A DNA stretch of 64,000 nucleotides from Pisaster brevispinus (GCA_023634235.1 JAMKCF010000002.1:436501-500500), one strand, 5' to 3'. Shown: positions 21,517 to 33,195, numbered from the stretch's first letter. Notes: generated by a model from the sequence alone, not told the origin. Made by a program: numbers and translations.

Positions 21517-22786
21517 TTATTTAAAACTATGAGGATGTCAGTGAAAATAATATAATAAGGCATTACCCCTTGAAATGAGCCTCTTTGCTTGCTCCTTTTT
21601 AAAAAAATAAAATGATGCCTCACCCCCAACTTTGAGGGGTTAACTCCCACTCTATATACATGGACCATTCAGTGCTGACCATGGTTTTTAACACCCAAGA
21701 AAACAATTTCACCAGCAGTTGACAACTGCGTGTATGTGTTTGAATATGCCCAAGCTCTCCCCTCAGACATATTAAAGTGTGAGAAATGTTGATGATTACA
21801 TTTCTGTATCTGGCATCTCTATGGTGGGGTGGGGGGGGGGGGGGTGCACAAAGTAGAAGACTAGCATCGTTTACATTACAGGGTTGATTAACATGCATAG
21901 ATACTAACACCACCAAAAGAGTTATCTTCGCTTCGTATGATGTATTGGACTTAATCAGAAGTGTTTCAGAATGTTATATGGGCTCTAGACTTCCCCAAGT
22001 CCTTGAATGTTGTCAGCAGATCGCGCTAATGCAAAACGGCCAAATCGTATCATTTGGAGGACGGGAGTAGGTGTTTTGTTTCCCCCCAGTAAACGAGTCT
22101 AGTCGACATCATAAATCTCCCGGAACTCGCCGGGAATGATTCCGCAACAGTGGAGCAGTCGATGCTGATGTACGGTCACCGAGCAACGCTCTTACGACGT
22201 TAATGGCGCGTGATTCGCACGTCTTGATGGTTCGGCTGGGGAGCGGGAACGCACGGGAGAATCGCCGCTAAGGGACGGTCACGGTGCCTTGGAAATTAGG
22301 AAGGACGAAAACTTGAAACCTTTTGAATAAACAAAAAACACAAATCGTATAAATAAGGAAATGGTCTCGGGACGCGAGTATTGTCTTTAAAGCGCGGTCG
22401 TTGACTGTGGTTTGGTCGCGGTGTTTGAGTTTGTTTGTCTTAGTAAGGTGAACATAATGTACTTATCTGGGTCGATTTTAGTCCACATGGGCAATAAACT
22501 CCTCGGTGTTTATCATGTCTTCGTCCTCGGTGGATTTGGCGCCCAAACGACTGTATAAATGCAGCTGCGATCCATCGGAATCTATAGATATTGTAAACAA
22601 ACACTTATATATTTTAGCCTTTTCTTGGCGCATACACAATCTTGACAGCATCTTAGTCAGGTATCTTGAATACTACATTAAAATGTTTGCATCGGGGATA
22701 AATAATAAAAACAATTAATTTGGTTTTACCCTTACAACGATGTGTATCAAGTACTGTATACTGTAAAAAAAAACCACATGAAAATC
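21517..22786. other. Unassigned sequence with a CpG-rich segment
   Basis: A G run of 14 lies at 21831-21844. The part 22020-22300 is visibly CpG- and GC-rich against its flanks but has no open frame of note; it could be regulatory. Confidence 0.3.
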
Positions 22787-22857
22787 ACTCGGGCGGGATT
22801 CGAACCCACGACCGTTGCATTGCTAGAGCAGATGTCTTACCATTAGACCACCGAGTT
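22787..22857 (-). tRNA. tRNA-like sequence with Pol III terminator, probably a SINE head or pseudogene
   Basis: On the minus strand, ACTCGG at the 5' end pairs with CCGAGT at the 3' end. The A-box region is GGTGGTCTAATGGTAAGAC, and a perfect B-box loop GGTTCGAATCC lies at 22798-22808. A run of nine T (minus strand, 22773-22765) follows about 14 bases later and could terminate Pol III. The anticodon stem does not pair well, so no isotype can be given. It is related to the degraded head at 18280-18346, which favours a SINE origin. Confidence 0.4.
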
Positions 22858-24696
22858 AGACCACCGATTTGGACCTGCGCCTAGCCATCGTTAAAAAAAT
22901 TAAATGGCGTGACAAGAGCGCCTGAAAAGAGGCTTGCATAAGAGAAATGCAAATAGATAACTCTTTTAATTGGCCAGCAGTGCCCCCTTTAAAAATTGAT
23001 GCACCCCATTGTGCCCCCTAAAATGTTACCCAAGTTTCAGCACTGAACTTCAAAAGAATGTACTTTATTGGTTTTTAAAGAATATATGCATCGCCATTCT
23101 TTAGTTTCCCAATAAACACATCTTCTAAACTAACTTGTGAAAATTAAACTAAATCCGGTGACACTTTTAAGTGAAACAATTAAACTCAACTGATATTTGC
23201 ATATTAGCAAGATGATAAAGGGGGTCTACTCAGGTTTTGTTTTATTTAAATAGGGGCTCCGAGTTCAAATTCGGTTTTGTGATGCATTCATTTTCAAATA
23301 GATAGTGTCCTTATATGAAAGAGGGGGGGGGGGGACAATTACAGGTCCCTAACCTCACATTAAAATGCTGTCATTTCATATGACACCCTTCAGAGCGAGA
23401 TTTGAAACATGACGTCACCGAACATCCAAAGCAAATTGGTCTGCACATTGCATGGAGGCCTTTTTGCAATAGTCAAAATGGTCAAATTCAATGCTGTATT
23501 GATTGAGTATTATCAACACTCTCTGTGCGAATGTACAGACCATTTTGAAATGGGACGTCATCGAACGTTTTTTTATTTTGACAAAAAACTGCATTTTAAG
23601 GGTATCAAATTCAGCGAAAATTTTAATCATTTTAGAGACTTTGTAATTTGTTTCTTAAAGACTCAATTTATTGGAAAATGAGTGGTTCTTAAGTCTGAGT
23701 TTGACCTCAGAGGCCCTCTGTAGCTTTGACAGTTTCAAGACGGCAATATGTCTCTGGAGGATTGGTACTGGTTGGAGCTTTATGGTCAGTGAGCTTTCAG
23801 ACAGAAAAATAATCATTTTTTCTCTCTCGATAATAACCATTCCTGTACTTTGGATCTAATCTAATAACCGTAACGGCTCCTCACGTCCTAAAATAACTGT
23901 CGATGTTTTTATTTGAACACAGTTTGGGATATACATTTCTTTAAGCTAAACTAACGCTACACTAATGTGTGCTTTGTTATGAAATATTGCACCCTCTGTT
24001 TTATCCAAACTCAGGGAAATCTTCAGGGAGAGAGACATAGCCATACGACACTATTGTGGAGGGTGAACGGCCGACACGCTACGCAGTATCTCTAAACACA
24101 GAGGGAAAGTTTGTCTAGCTTCGGGGAAAGTAAATGAAACATTGTCAAGCCTTCCGTTCTTAATTGCCCATGTAATTAAAACGTCAGCAAAGCTCGTAAG
24201 GCGTGTGCCTCATTTTTAATCACTCGTTTACTACCCCAGACTGCGCGGCATCAAACGCGTCACTAGTAACTTGATGTAGGCTGCCGACAGAGTGATCTGT
24301 CTGTCATAAACTAGCAGGTGTGAGAAAGTTTGTTTTCAAAATTGCCACACACCTAAAGAGACCAACCACTACTCATGAAACCATTTTTCGTATAAAGAGT
24401 AATATTTCAGTCTTCTAGTTTTTAATAATAATCCGTTCAACCAAACAGTGAAAATGTCCGCATTATAGGCATGTTTTGGTGAAAGCGCTGGCGAATGTTT
24501 TGTTCCCATTCATTTATTTCGATTGCTTTGATTAAAATAATCAGCAGTGATTCGTGGGGGTGGGGTGGGGTCTTCAACGGCTATTTTTAATGACACTATG
24601 TCAGATGGAGATATTGAAGTTGTGAAATTAATAGTCAGTGTGATTTCCAATTGAATCTAATAATTTATTAGTTGTTCTAATAATTAATTAATTGGG
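22858..24696. other. Unassigned non-coding sequence
   Basis: Contains a G run at 23323-23334. Overlapping frames near 23409-23681 and 23415-23630 have no recognised features. Confidence 0.3.
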
Positions 24697-24770
24697 TCGT
24701 CACTAAAAAGTTCAAACAATGGGAGAACAAAGGGATGTCCTCGGTTGGCACCATTTACAAACGCGTGCGT
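24697..24770. repeat. Dispersed repeat 'aagtccaaacaatgggagaa', copy 2
   Basis: Reads gtcgtcactaaaaagttcaa, then aacaatgggagaacaaaggg and 'accatttacaaacgcgtgcg', nearly the same as 42961-43037. Confidence 0.6.
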
Positions 24771-25414
24771 GTGTGTGTTCACACATACACAAAAGCCCAC
24801 ACTGTCCCTTTACAGCCTACAGCGGGATTCATACGTCACAGTTATTGAGATGATTTACGCTTGTCGATGAAAAATATACCGTTAAATGTCCACACTGACA
24901 TGCGTGGGTGATGGATAGTTTTAAACTAATCACATGCATAAACGCACGTCATTAGTTAAACCATAAGATGCACAAACAACCTAAAGTTCCGTATGTTGCA
25001 TTATCACAACCAAACTCGGTCAGTTTGCAACAACGCGCCGTTGAGGTCATTATCGCATATGGCGGTCAGTTCTATAACTGAATTACACAGCTCTACGCGG
25101 ACACATGTGAAATGTCAAGTGTGTTACAATTTGGTGATATTCACTAATAACGGATTCCGTTACATCGTAATACGTGATTAACTCAACCAATTATGGCTGT
25201 TTATGTAAAGGCATTGGTTTTGATTGAGTCTTTCTGTCGTTGCACCCGCTGATCCATGCTTGACCCTCCACCCAGTCAGACGTTGTAATGACCCTCTTCA
25301 AAAAAAAGTTGATAAGAAGTAAAATTCACCACGAATGGTGATTTTAGGGATCTTTTAGGGATATCTCAGCTGTAAATGTTTCAACGTTATTTTCGCAAAT
25401 ATTGCCGTAAATGT

Positions 25415-25945
25415 TTGCGTTAGAAAAACCGACTTTGCCCAAATTCGCATAATATTGACGTCATTGTCAAGGTAGATACGTGCGACTTTGCCAAAAGTCG
25501 CAAACATTGGACGTCAAATTTTATGTTGGAAAACGCAACTTTGCTCAACTTCGCAAAGGTTGGACGTCAATTTCTATTAATACACTGACTTTGAGATAAG
25601 ACAAGACATTTTGCTTGTCCATATCATTAAAACAAATACAGAAATATGGCTCCCATTGGCCATAAAATACATTAAAAAGTAAAAACTATGTAAACTGATT
25701 ACACTCATTTACTTACAAAGAAAAAAATTACATAATTTTTTTTTCTTCAAATTAATAAAATACAAACAAATACAACTTTCACTTTAAGAACCCAGCGTGG
25801 ATTGCCCAAAGTTCGACGTCGCGTAAAATAACGTCAATTCTCATTCTAGATAACGCGACTTTTCCCAAGGTCGCAGTTATTGAGGTTAATTGTCGTGTTA
25901 GATAACGCGAAGTTGCCCAAACTCGCAATTATTGACGCCATTTTT
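25415..25945. repeat. Diverged tandem array of ~50-bp hairpin units with CRE-like cores, interrupted
   Basis: Six units share the plan 'ttaga(t)aacGCGACTTTGCCCAAagTCGC..ttGACGTCAat'. They are at about 25415-25463, 25464-25517, 25523-25572, 25801-25836, 25843-25886 and 25899-25940. Each has complementary gcgactt/aagtcgc words around gccc, and most have a GACGTCA or close variant; 25456-25463 is a perfect TGACGTCA. An unrelated ~225-bp AT-rich segment (25575-25800) splits the array. Confidence 0.6.
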
Positions 25946-26079
25946 TAATGAACAATTTGCAATCTGGGACACTGTCGCGTGAATCCAATCCCCATCAAGG
26001 CCTTCAGGATTTTAATGGATGAACTCTTCCAAAATGTATGTTTCGGCCGAACCATCTAGGCCATCAGACTCACCATCTA

Positions 26080-26265
26080 GTGACCTAAAGGTAATTGCTT
26101 CTCTGCACCCAGGAGTAAAGGAATGAATGCGAGGACATAGATGGTTCTAACGACTGGTTTAACTTGAAGCAATACATACTATGTTACAGGATAAGCTACA
26201 TGCTCCCCAGGGAGCGGAGATGATTCTACAAATTAAGTACCCGTAACTAGCCCTAAGAATGGGCA
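26080..26265. repeat. Dispersed repeat, 'attgcttctcccca' family, second copy
   Basis: Opens with 'attgcttctctgcacccagg' like 5690-5710 and continues with 'acatactatgttacaggat' and 'catgctccccagggagc'. Non-coding. Confidence 0.4.
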
Positions 26266-27420
26266 ATAATGTCCATAAGCATAAAAATGGTGGCTATTAT
26301 GTTCGTTTTTTATTATATATGTGTGACACTCACTAAAGTAAAAAGTGAAACTAAAAAAATATTATCAACGGTACTATTAGTACCGTGGACTGAATATAAG
26401 ATGAATACAACATATTGCATTAAAAATATCCATATTTTGGATTATAGAACAACGTTTTTATGAACTCGTCCACGGCAAACCGAAATTCTTGCTAGTTGTG
26501 GGTTTTTGATTTACACAGTCCCTTTTTAGTTTGTCATTAGACAATGTAAAGAACGGCGTCTTTGACTTTCCTCGTGGTGTTCCTTTGCTATCATTTGATG
26601 CACCAGGGAGCAAGTAATTACAGTAATGTTCAGAGCTCTGAGTCGTCGAGACTCCCCGAACATTTTAGACGCCAAAGAGCAACTGTCGCAGCACAGGCAC
26701 TTTGTTACATAAAGTGCGAATGAAGGGTTGATGTTCTGTGCACAACGCCATTACGTTACGAATTGTAGAAAAATGCTAACAGAAAAAAAGAAGAAGTTGT
26801 TTTCATTACCTTCCCAATGGCCCAATTTTTTCCTACGAAATAACATTGTGGCAATATTCGTGACCCAAATTTGTAGTTTGACGTATCATTTTTATAGATA
26901 TATTTCTTGTTATATTCGTGTTTCCAATCAAAATACTACTTGGGAAACCCAGTCGTATTTATCTCAATGAGCTCGATCAAATCAAGGCCGTTCGAGTGGG
27001 CTTTTTGTATGTTTTAATCTCCAATAAATTACCCCATTATTTGCCGCGTATGGATGAGTGATCTTGAAAACTGAGAGCTTCGGGGGCTCTGCTATTCGCT
27101 CCCTGCTGGTACCGTTCGATTGATGCTGAGGGGGTGATCTTACACGGCTTACCTTCCCACCCACGCCTGGTGGTTGCCAAGACCAAATAGATGAATCCTG
27201 ACAACTGTAAGCGAATTTTATACCCGATTTCAATTAACAGTAATTCAATGACAAGATTATTAAGTCGATCCACTTCGTCCAAGCGAAGTAGAAAACGTTA
27301 TTCAAGAAACGGTTTACTAGGCCTATTTCTGAAATTGATGTAGTGCAAACGGTTGCATGCACTTTTTGAATCGTAGCGCTTCAAAACATCGGGAATGACA
27401 CACTGACAATACTCCAAGGT
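26266..27420. other. Unassigned non-coding sequence
   Basis: No repeat copy or domain recognised. Frames near 26982-27282 (-) overlap each other in two frames and have no family match. Confidence 0.3.
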
Positions 27421-27422
27421 TA

Positions 27423-27525
27423 GAATTGACCGGGATTCCGGGTCCGGTGACCCGTGGGGCTTGACCCCTGACCCAGAAATGGGTCAGGGGTCAAGGGACT
27501 CGGAATATGGGTCAATTCTGAGTCA
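27423..27525. repeat. Inverted repeat with a perfect 16-bp stem and GAAA loop
   Basis: CTTGACCCCTGACCCA (27460-27475) and its exact complement (27480-27495) flank GAAA. The outer sequence pairs imperfectly: 'gaattgacc' at 27423 against 'gggtcaattc' ending at 27525, and 'gattccgggtc' against 'gactcggaat'. The phrase 'gaattgaccc.gattccgggtc' recurs at 46428-46462. Confidence 0.7.
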
Positions 27526-27860
27526 ATTTAGAGTGTACATCGGGAACAAACATGACACAAACCTTAACATAAAGTCGTTCTTTAGTAAAGAACATCTTAT
27601 GTTAAAGGTATGTCATATATTTTGATGTTAAGTAAAGTCCATGTATATTTAAGAATTCATCTTCATTGTTGTTGTTTTTTCGTTTAAAAACATGGCACGG
27701 TAACGAAGGGCTGAGTTGCAGATATATTGATTCGGAATTAGATTTAAAAGCTGAGCCAGTCAAATGGGAATCATAACAGTAAAACCATTAGTAAATGTGC
27801 AATGGACGTAAATGGAAAAACATGTTATTATTAATATTAACATTATTATTATTATTTTAT

Positions 27861-28370
27861 ATTTCTGGTAATGAAACCAAGGATGACTCATTAGTTAACT
27901 TAATCATTGTAGCATGCAAGTCTGAGAAAATCTGTAAACAAGGGTGCTTGCTATGTGAACCAGAAACACCGGGGTTAACCCTACTCTTCCATGATAAGTG
28001 TTCTGGGTTCTTTTTACGCGCACTAACAATCCCAGTACATGGGCTTAATGCCAAACCCGAAGGACAAAGCAATTATGGTAAAGTAACTTGTTCAGCTACA
28101 AGTGCCACGACCGGGACTCGAACCCAAACTCTGCTAATCAGAAAAAACAGAGCTTGCAATGACAGTAAAGTTAGTTCAACATTGGACATTGGACATTCAC
28201 ATAGGTTTGTACAGCGAATGTCTACTTTGCTATTTCGATATTGGACATTGGACATTGGACATTCGCAGTACAAACATATTTGAATGTCCATCTTCCAATG
28301 TCAAACTAACTTTACTACCATGAGCTCCGAGTCCGGTTTTCTTAATCGCTTGTCGGCCACGACACACCAC
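27861..28370 (-). mobile_element. tRNA-Leu-derived SINE interrupted by a MITE
   Basis: Full SINE on the minus strand: head at 28370 (gtgtgtcgtggccgac), B box complement near 28112-28124, and tail 'aaccccggtgtttctgg' through 'ggtttcattaccagaaat'. The anticodon arm is split by the element at 28159-28322. Without it the two halves rejoin around 'gagct'. The 162-codon + frame across it is an artefact. Confidence 0.75.
28159..28322. mobile_element. MITE inserted in the SINE (AGTAAAGTTAGTT ends)
   Basis: The left end ATGACAGTAAAGTTAGTT and right end (other strand) ATGGTAGTAAAGTTAGTT are inverted repeats, continued by acattggacattgg-type words. A second family member with AGTAAAGGTAGTTTGATATT ends lies at 55884-56022. 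A possible 'gagct' target duplication flanks it. Confidence 0.7.
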
Positions 28371-28657
28371 AAAACTCTTAAACTACTAGGATTTACCCTC
28401 TCACGTACTGATTTGGTTTTTAGGCAAACCCTTGTTTTTTTCTTATTAGTCTAGTAGGCTTGCGCAGTGTGTCATCGTAAATATTTTAAAGCTAAACGAA
28501 TAAATGAAACTAAAACAAGAAAAACGTAATCGCCTAATTGTCAACCTAAAAGAGTGTCATTTGGCAACATTTCCTGAAAACAAAACCTTCATTAATTAAA
28601 AAAAAAGAAACTTCGTCTCTTAAATGATTAAGATTATGCCACCGGAAAGTTAGATGT
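28371..28657. other. Unassigned AT-rich sequence
   Basis: No feature recognised. Confidence 0.35.
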
Positions 28658-29043
28658 TTTAAAGGGAGCGTCTACCTTTGGTAATTACTCAAACAAATAA
28701 TGACCATAAAAACTTACTTGGTAAGAATCACTTAAGCTGTTGATAATGTATAACATTATAGGAAATGTTCCCTTTAAAGGAATGTGATTTTAGAGAAAGG
28801 GATTCAACAAGATTTCAATATGAGAAACGTTTCATGCATGAAACGTTTCTCAGATTGTGTATTCCAATAACGGATTATTCTTCCTGCGTGGACATAACCG
28901 CTCCAGATTTTCGGCGATATCTCCAAAACGCTCCCTCTTTTTGAAATGAATTTTCTCAAATTAGTTTTATTGTATATATCTGCTTTAAATAGGATTAAAA
29001 CATTCGAATGGTTTCAAAAACCAAAGGTATACTTTGCCTTTAA
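28658..29043 (+). mobile_element. MITE of the ctgagaaacgttt family (~386 bp), best copy
   Basis: The ends are TTTAAAGGGAGCGTCTACC and, on the other strand, TTTAAAGGCAAAGTATACC. Internally it has 'ttggtaattactcaaa', 'cttacttggtaagaa', a perfect 'gagaaacgtttcatg' hairpin and 'ataaccgctccagattttcg'. The TTTAAA edges suggest a TTAA-like target. Non-coding; superfamily not assigned. Confidence 0.75.
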
Positions 29044-29599
29044 ATAAATATCACACCTTTGCAAAAAGAGCTAACGAACTGCGCATCGTGACCTCACGCC
29101 TTGTCACGTGTAAACCATACGGCAATTATTCACAAAATAAATGGACAGCTCGTTATTGCATGGCGGGAAAAAGTTTCACCGCGGAAACGGGAATGATTCG
29201 GGATTAAATGACGGGTAAAATTAGTTTCAGGATTGGATTTCATCGATACAAGCCCGAATTTCTTCAAGGTGTAACGCCCTTGAAGCATCCCTTGCTAATT
29301 AGATGCAACCACTGCATTTATGATGATTTATTGGGCAGTTATAACTCTGATACGTATGGGGTGTTTATGTCTTTGTTAATACTATCAATGACGAGAAAAG
29401 TTTCCTTCAATTCAGTCTATGCAATGGTGAGGTGGTAATACATAGATTTGTGACTACATGTACTGTTTGGGGGTCTGTTTATTTACTAGCTAAAATATTG
29501 AGCAGAGCTTTTAAAATTATTGACTGAAAACTCTCGTACATAATGTTTTTCTTAAAACTTAAACGAGATCAGAAGCACACGATCAATCTTGTTCTTTCA
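29044..29599. other. Unassigned sequence with an E2F-like motif
   Basis: TGGCGGGAAAAAG at 29160-29172 is E2F-like; an ATG at 29208 opens 76 codons with no recognised domain. Otherwise nothing. Confidence 0.25.
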
Positions 29600-29815
29600 T
29601 TTAATTTCGTCTATGCAAGCAAACAGAAGGAACCGGGATAGTCACTTCTGACGCAGGCTGTTTGGAACAGACTATTTGAAGAGAAATGTTCTGTACTTAT
29701 AAATAATTTGCAAACAAATCTCAATAATTCTCTTTTGAGACCTAGCCCAATACAGGAAATTAGTTTAGTGGCCCGACGTTTTGAACCTAGCAGAGTCTTT
29801 CTCGAGAGTATGCAA
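29600..29815 (-). mobile_element. Retroelement fragment with a gaaacgtc-type motif
   Basis: The minus strand reads tctcgagaaagactctgcta, then ggttcaaaacgtcgggcc. Similar 'agactctgct..gtcgaaacgtc' words occur in the 57908-58055 hairpin. I associate such words with Penelope-like or related retroelements, from memory only. Confidence 0.3.
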
Positions 29816-30154
29816 AAAGTATTCAATTGGGTAATAAAACATTCCAACTTATACTGGTGAGATTTGGTGTACAATAATCATTAAATCAACTGAAGCTATT
29901 CAAGAAACAGATTCAAGATTTCCTATTCTGATATAGTTTGGTGATAACGCGATCAATGTTAACAATACTTAGCTTAGAGCCGTGTGTGGATGGAGTTACT
30001 TTGGCTTAAAGGATCGTCGAATCGGCGAGGGTTGAGTTTATAGGGGACGGTGCGTCTTGAGATACGCTGGAGGCAAGTCAATTTTACAATAGTTGAGCAC
30101 TTAGAAGAGTACAAGATGAAATTTCAATGCAGTGAAATGTATAATATATAGTAT

Positions 30155-30506
30155 TATACAGCCCACGTATCACTCAAGGCGCTTGAACAAACAGAAACAT
30201 TTAAAGACAGGTTTTTGAATGTTTTGATTTATGAGACCGATTTATGTAGCAGCTTATAATACTTTACCAGGTGCTGCGGCGCATTCAGCAGCCACTGCCA
30301 GAAACACCGGGGCAAACACCTCCTCTTAGCAATAAGAGTAACCGGGTTCTTTTGCGTACATTACACAACATACCGGACCTGCACCTGTACATCCCATCCA
30401 AAGAACGAAGCAATAATGGTTAAGTGTGTTGCTTAAGGACACACATGTCAAGACCGGGACCAGAACCCACACTCTGCTGATAAAAAACACCAGAGCTCGG
30501 CCACTA
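30155..30506 (-). mobile_element. tRNA-derived SINE, second subfamily
   Basis: Same head and middle as the tRNA-Leu SINE ('gaccgggaccagaacccac', 'aacaccggggcaaacacc') but a different tail: 'caggtgctgcggcgcattca' and 'tcaaggcgcttgaacaaac'. The head is truncated inside the anticodon arm. The same tail is found at 41276-41440 and 58895-58960. Confidence 0.6.
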
Positions 30507-30910
30507 TACTCAGGGCAGAAGTAATTTCAACAGACCTTTGTCACACTCGGTCGGGTCGGTCAGATTCCTTCATCATCAAACTGATAGTTAGTTTCACCTT
30601 TCTCACAATGATACCAAACTTACGGACCCCCGGAAGTGCCATTTGATTTAACGAAATCCTGACGTACTTTACCTCCGAATGACGACGTCATACACGCCAA
30701 ATAAGTCGACAGCCCAAGACGTCAGGGTCCGGTCAAGTCGGATGGCACTTCCAGAACTCCATAACGTTTGGTATCCTTCAAAAAAAGAAAAGAAAAAGAA
30801 ATTATCTATCAGCGTTCTGTGCAAACTATAATTGTTCTTGTGTTTTTTACGGGAAATAAAAACTAAACGACTGTTCCATGATGGTTCATATCTTTTTGTC
30901 AGTCAAGTTT

Positions 30911-31070
30911 GACCAAACCTTTGGCTTCTTCCAAACCTCGACTCAGGTTTCGGCTCCGAATCCGGGCGCCTTTTGATGCTGAAACATCGTACAAAACGTA
31001 CACTGCTTCGAAACTGCTGACAAAGCCCAAGCCGGAGCTGAAGCCCAAGCCAAGGTTTGGAAAAGGACCA
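30911..31070. repeat. Foldback repeat of the ggcttcggct family, copy 3
   Basis: The left arm has 'ccaaacctttggcttcttcc' and the right arm, complementary, 'ggagctgaagcccaagccaa' plus 'ggtttggaaaaggacc'. About 160 bp, non-coding; frames open on both strands are symmetric artefacts of the inverted structure. Confidence 0.5.
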
Positions 31071-31223
31071 ACGGGTGAACAGAAGAATGGCCCCCAGACA
31101 ATCGGAATTAAAACTGTCAATTTCGTTGTGTAATTAAGGGGAACCTGACAACGAAAAAAAAATCACAGCTATTGTCCCTTTCCCAAGTCATTCAGGTGTT
31201 TTGTTTCTTAACGTAAGCAAAAC

Positions 31224-31276
31224 AAAATGGCGGCACGACGGTCTAAAGACACCCATAAGGCACAGTGGTGACGTCA
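31224..31276. promoter_or_regulatory. YY1-like motif followed by a CRE
   Basis: AAAATGGCGGC at 31224-31234 is the full YY1-type motif and TGACGTCA at 31269-31276 a perfect CRE. Both are typical of positions close to transcription starts. The overlapping 120-codon frame (31201-31563) has no recognisable domain. Confidence 0.3.
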
Positions 31277-31997
31277 ATGATGCTCGGTCGGCGTCTGACG
31301 GGTACCCGGTTATTTACTCAAAGAGTGCTCAATTAATAGGCCAACTCACATTCCTTCTGTTGTCACTGTTGTTTGCAACCCACTTCTTTTCGATCATGGA
31401 TGAAATTCTTCAAATCTTGTGTGGTTTGTTTACGGAAATATGTTCGGCAGCGCAGAGGGAAAACATGAAACTAATTTGGTACACGTATAATCCTTCCCTC
31501 AGCTTAACAATAATACAGCATTTGAGTGTAACTGCTGTCTTTGTCTGTTTCTGGTTTTTTTAAAACTCCCATACTATTGTAGCAATTTAACAATCAGGAA
31601 TTGGCCAAGGTTGGATCGTTTGCATCGAATTCAGCCACAGATTACTGCGGCTTACAATCCACTGCACGAACAAATATCTACCAAGGTCAAACCAGATACG
31701 AAGATGTAACAATACAAGTGGCTTGCCTTGAGCTTCCGAACGTCAGCACTTCTTGAGTTGCCGTGCTGGCTGGGGGGGGGGGGGGTCAATCCCCCGCCAT
31801 CTACAGCCTATAACAATGGATTAATTGCTTGATGGAGAATGACGTAGATATTGGTCTTAACTCAGTTGAGTGAAATTTAATTTCCACAGTTCAATCAGTG
31901 AATGACTATTTTTGTCTGATTAAATTTAAGGCCATTACGTTTTTATGGAAAATTTCACACCTTTTTGTGCCTTTCTTCTGTCAATGTCAACAATGGA

Positions 31998-32145
31998 CAT
32001 TTTCGAATCCACGGCTATGGCTTTGTCTCCGGCTTTGATGCTCCGTCAGTTATTTTGGAAATGTGCGCTGTTGATACGGAGGTTCCCAACAGGCAGACAA
32101 AGCCTAAGCCAGGCCCCAAGCTGAAGCCTTGATTTCGAGAACGGC
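31998..32145. repeat. Foldback repeat of the ggcttcggct family, copy 4
   Basis: The left end reads CATTTTCGAATCC, with 'ggctttgtctccggctttga' inside. The right arm has 'gacaaagcctaagccagg' and 'gatttcgagaacgg'. Ends resemble copy 2. Confidence 0.5.
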
Positions 32146-32284
32146 CTGAGCTTCTGACAAGCCAGATGGTCGCAGTTTATTCTCAGCAAAACATTAACAT
32201 TCGATCGATAAAAAAAAGCAAACAAAATGATGAGGTACATTGTCTGGCGTTTACAAACGATAAGCAAAGGTCATATTTTGTAAG

Positions 32285-32560
32285 GCAAAAAGTGTGCATC
32301 GGTGTTTAAGCGTTACATACGAAGTATGGACCTAAGAACAAAAAAAGTCTACATAATGTAGGGACTTGAAACACTATGTGCACACAATGTTTTTTTACAT
32401 TGTGTTAAAGATTGTTTTTTCTTCTTGCACAGAACAAAGGAATGTTTACAGAATGTATGCAACGTAGAGCTGCGTAGAGGGATTGCGTAACTTATGGAGA
32501 CCGGGGACAAAGGAAATAGCAAAAAATGTCTCCAGAAGGGGTGTAAACACAATGTGGGAC
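32285..32560. repeat. Diverged direct repeat, copy 1 (gtctacat family)
   Basis: Shares 'aagcgttaca.ac.aagt.tggac', 'gaagtctacata.tgta.agggact', 'cacacaatgt' and 'gtatgcaacgtagagctg' in order with 32988-33195. The 3' part 'ttatggagac..ggacaaag' also resembles 41711-41772. Confidence 0.5.
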
Positions 32561-32987
32561 GGGTTAGCCTACAGTCCAGCTGTTATGTGGAATAATAAAG
32601 AGCAAATTTTAATCAAAATCTACACAGACCTGTCCGTGCCGAACAGCCGTTCGCTTTAACAGTCGGATGTTATCATCCAGTGTGCCGTTGCCTGGGAATG
32701 GGTCACATGAAATTGGAGCAAAGTTAATCCAAAGACGAAACTAGAACAGCAAGCGCTGACATGGCGTGCTTCCCACCGCCTGAGAGAGGAACAAATAAAA
32801 CAAACTCCAATCATTTCATCAACTGATGTTCAAAGGGGGTGGGGACACTATCAAGTATGCACTTGACCACTTGGTTTGAAATGGGCATTGTAGACGGGCT
32901 CAGGATGGGCGAGGACCGACTAGGAAAAGAAATTAGGGGTGGAGCAATTAATGATACACACCTAACAACTTGATCTCTATAATAAAC

Positions 32988-33195
32988 AATGTTTAAACGT
33001 TACAAACTAAGTGTGGACTTGGGAACAATAGAAGTCTACATACTGTATAGGGACTAACACAATGTGGACTAACACACGTCCGCACAGTGTTTTTGTACAG
33101 TGCTGGAGAATACACAGAAGAAAGGAACACCACAGTGTACGCAACACAGAGCTGTATGTGTTAGGGGTGTGCATGCATTGTAAATGTAGTGTCAT
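32988..33195. repeat. Diverged direct repeat, copy 2 (gtctacat family)
   Basis: Collinear with 32285-32560 at about 0.7 kb distance, same strand. Ends with 'gtacgcaacacagagctgta'. Probably a local duplication. Confidence 0.5.

Noticed and set aside
22787..22857. Functional tRNA gene
   Set aside because: Acceptor and T arms are good and a T run follows, but the anticodon stem does not pair and a degraded relative exists at 18280-18346; kept only as a tRNA-like element.
27795..28283. 162-codon + frame, the longest in the window
   Set aside because: Lies across a minus-strand SINE and the MITE inside it; the peptide is translated repeat.
29611..29874. Reverse-transcriptase-like words (SKRRATKLI) in a minus frame
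   Set aside because: Superficially like a LINE 'QRRATK' block, but no other RT block is in order around it and the sequence overlaps a gaaacgtc-type non-coding repeat.
31201..31563. 120-codon + frame
   Set aside because: No domain; the first codon is not in a good context and the composition looks like random AT-rich translation.
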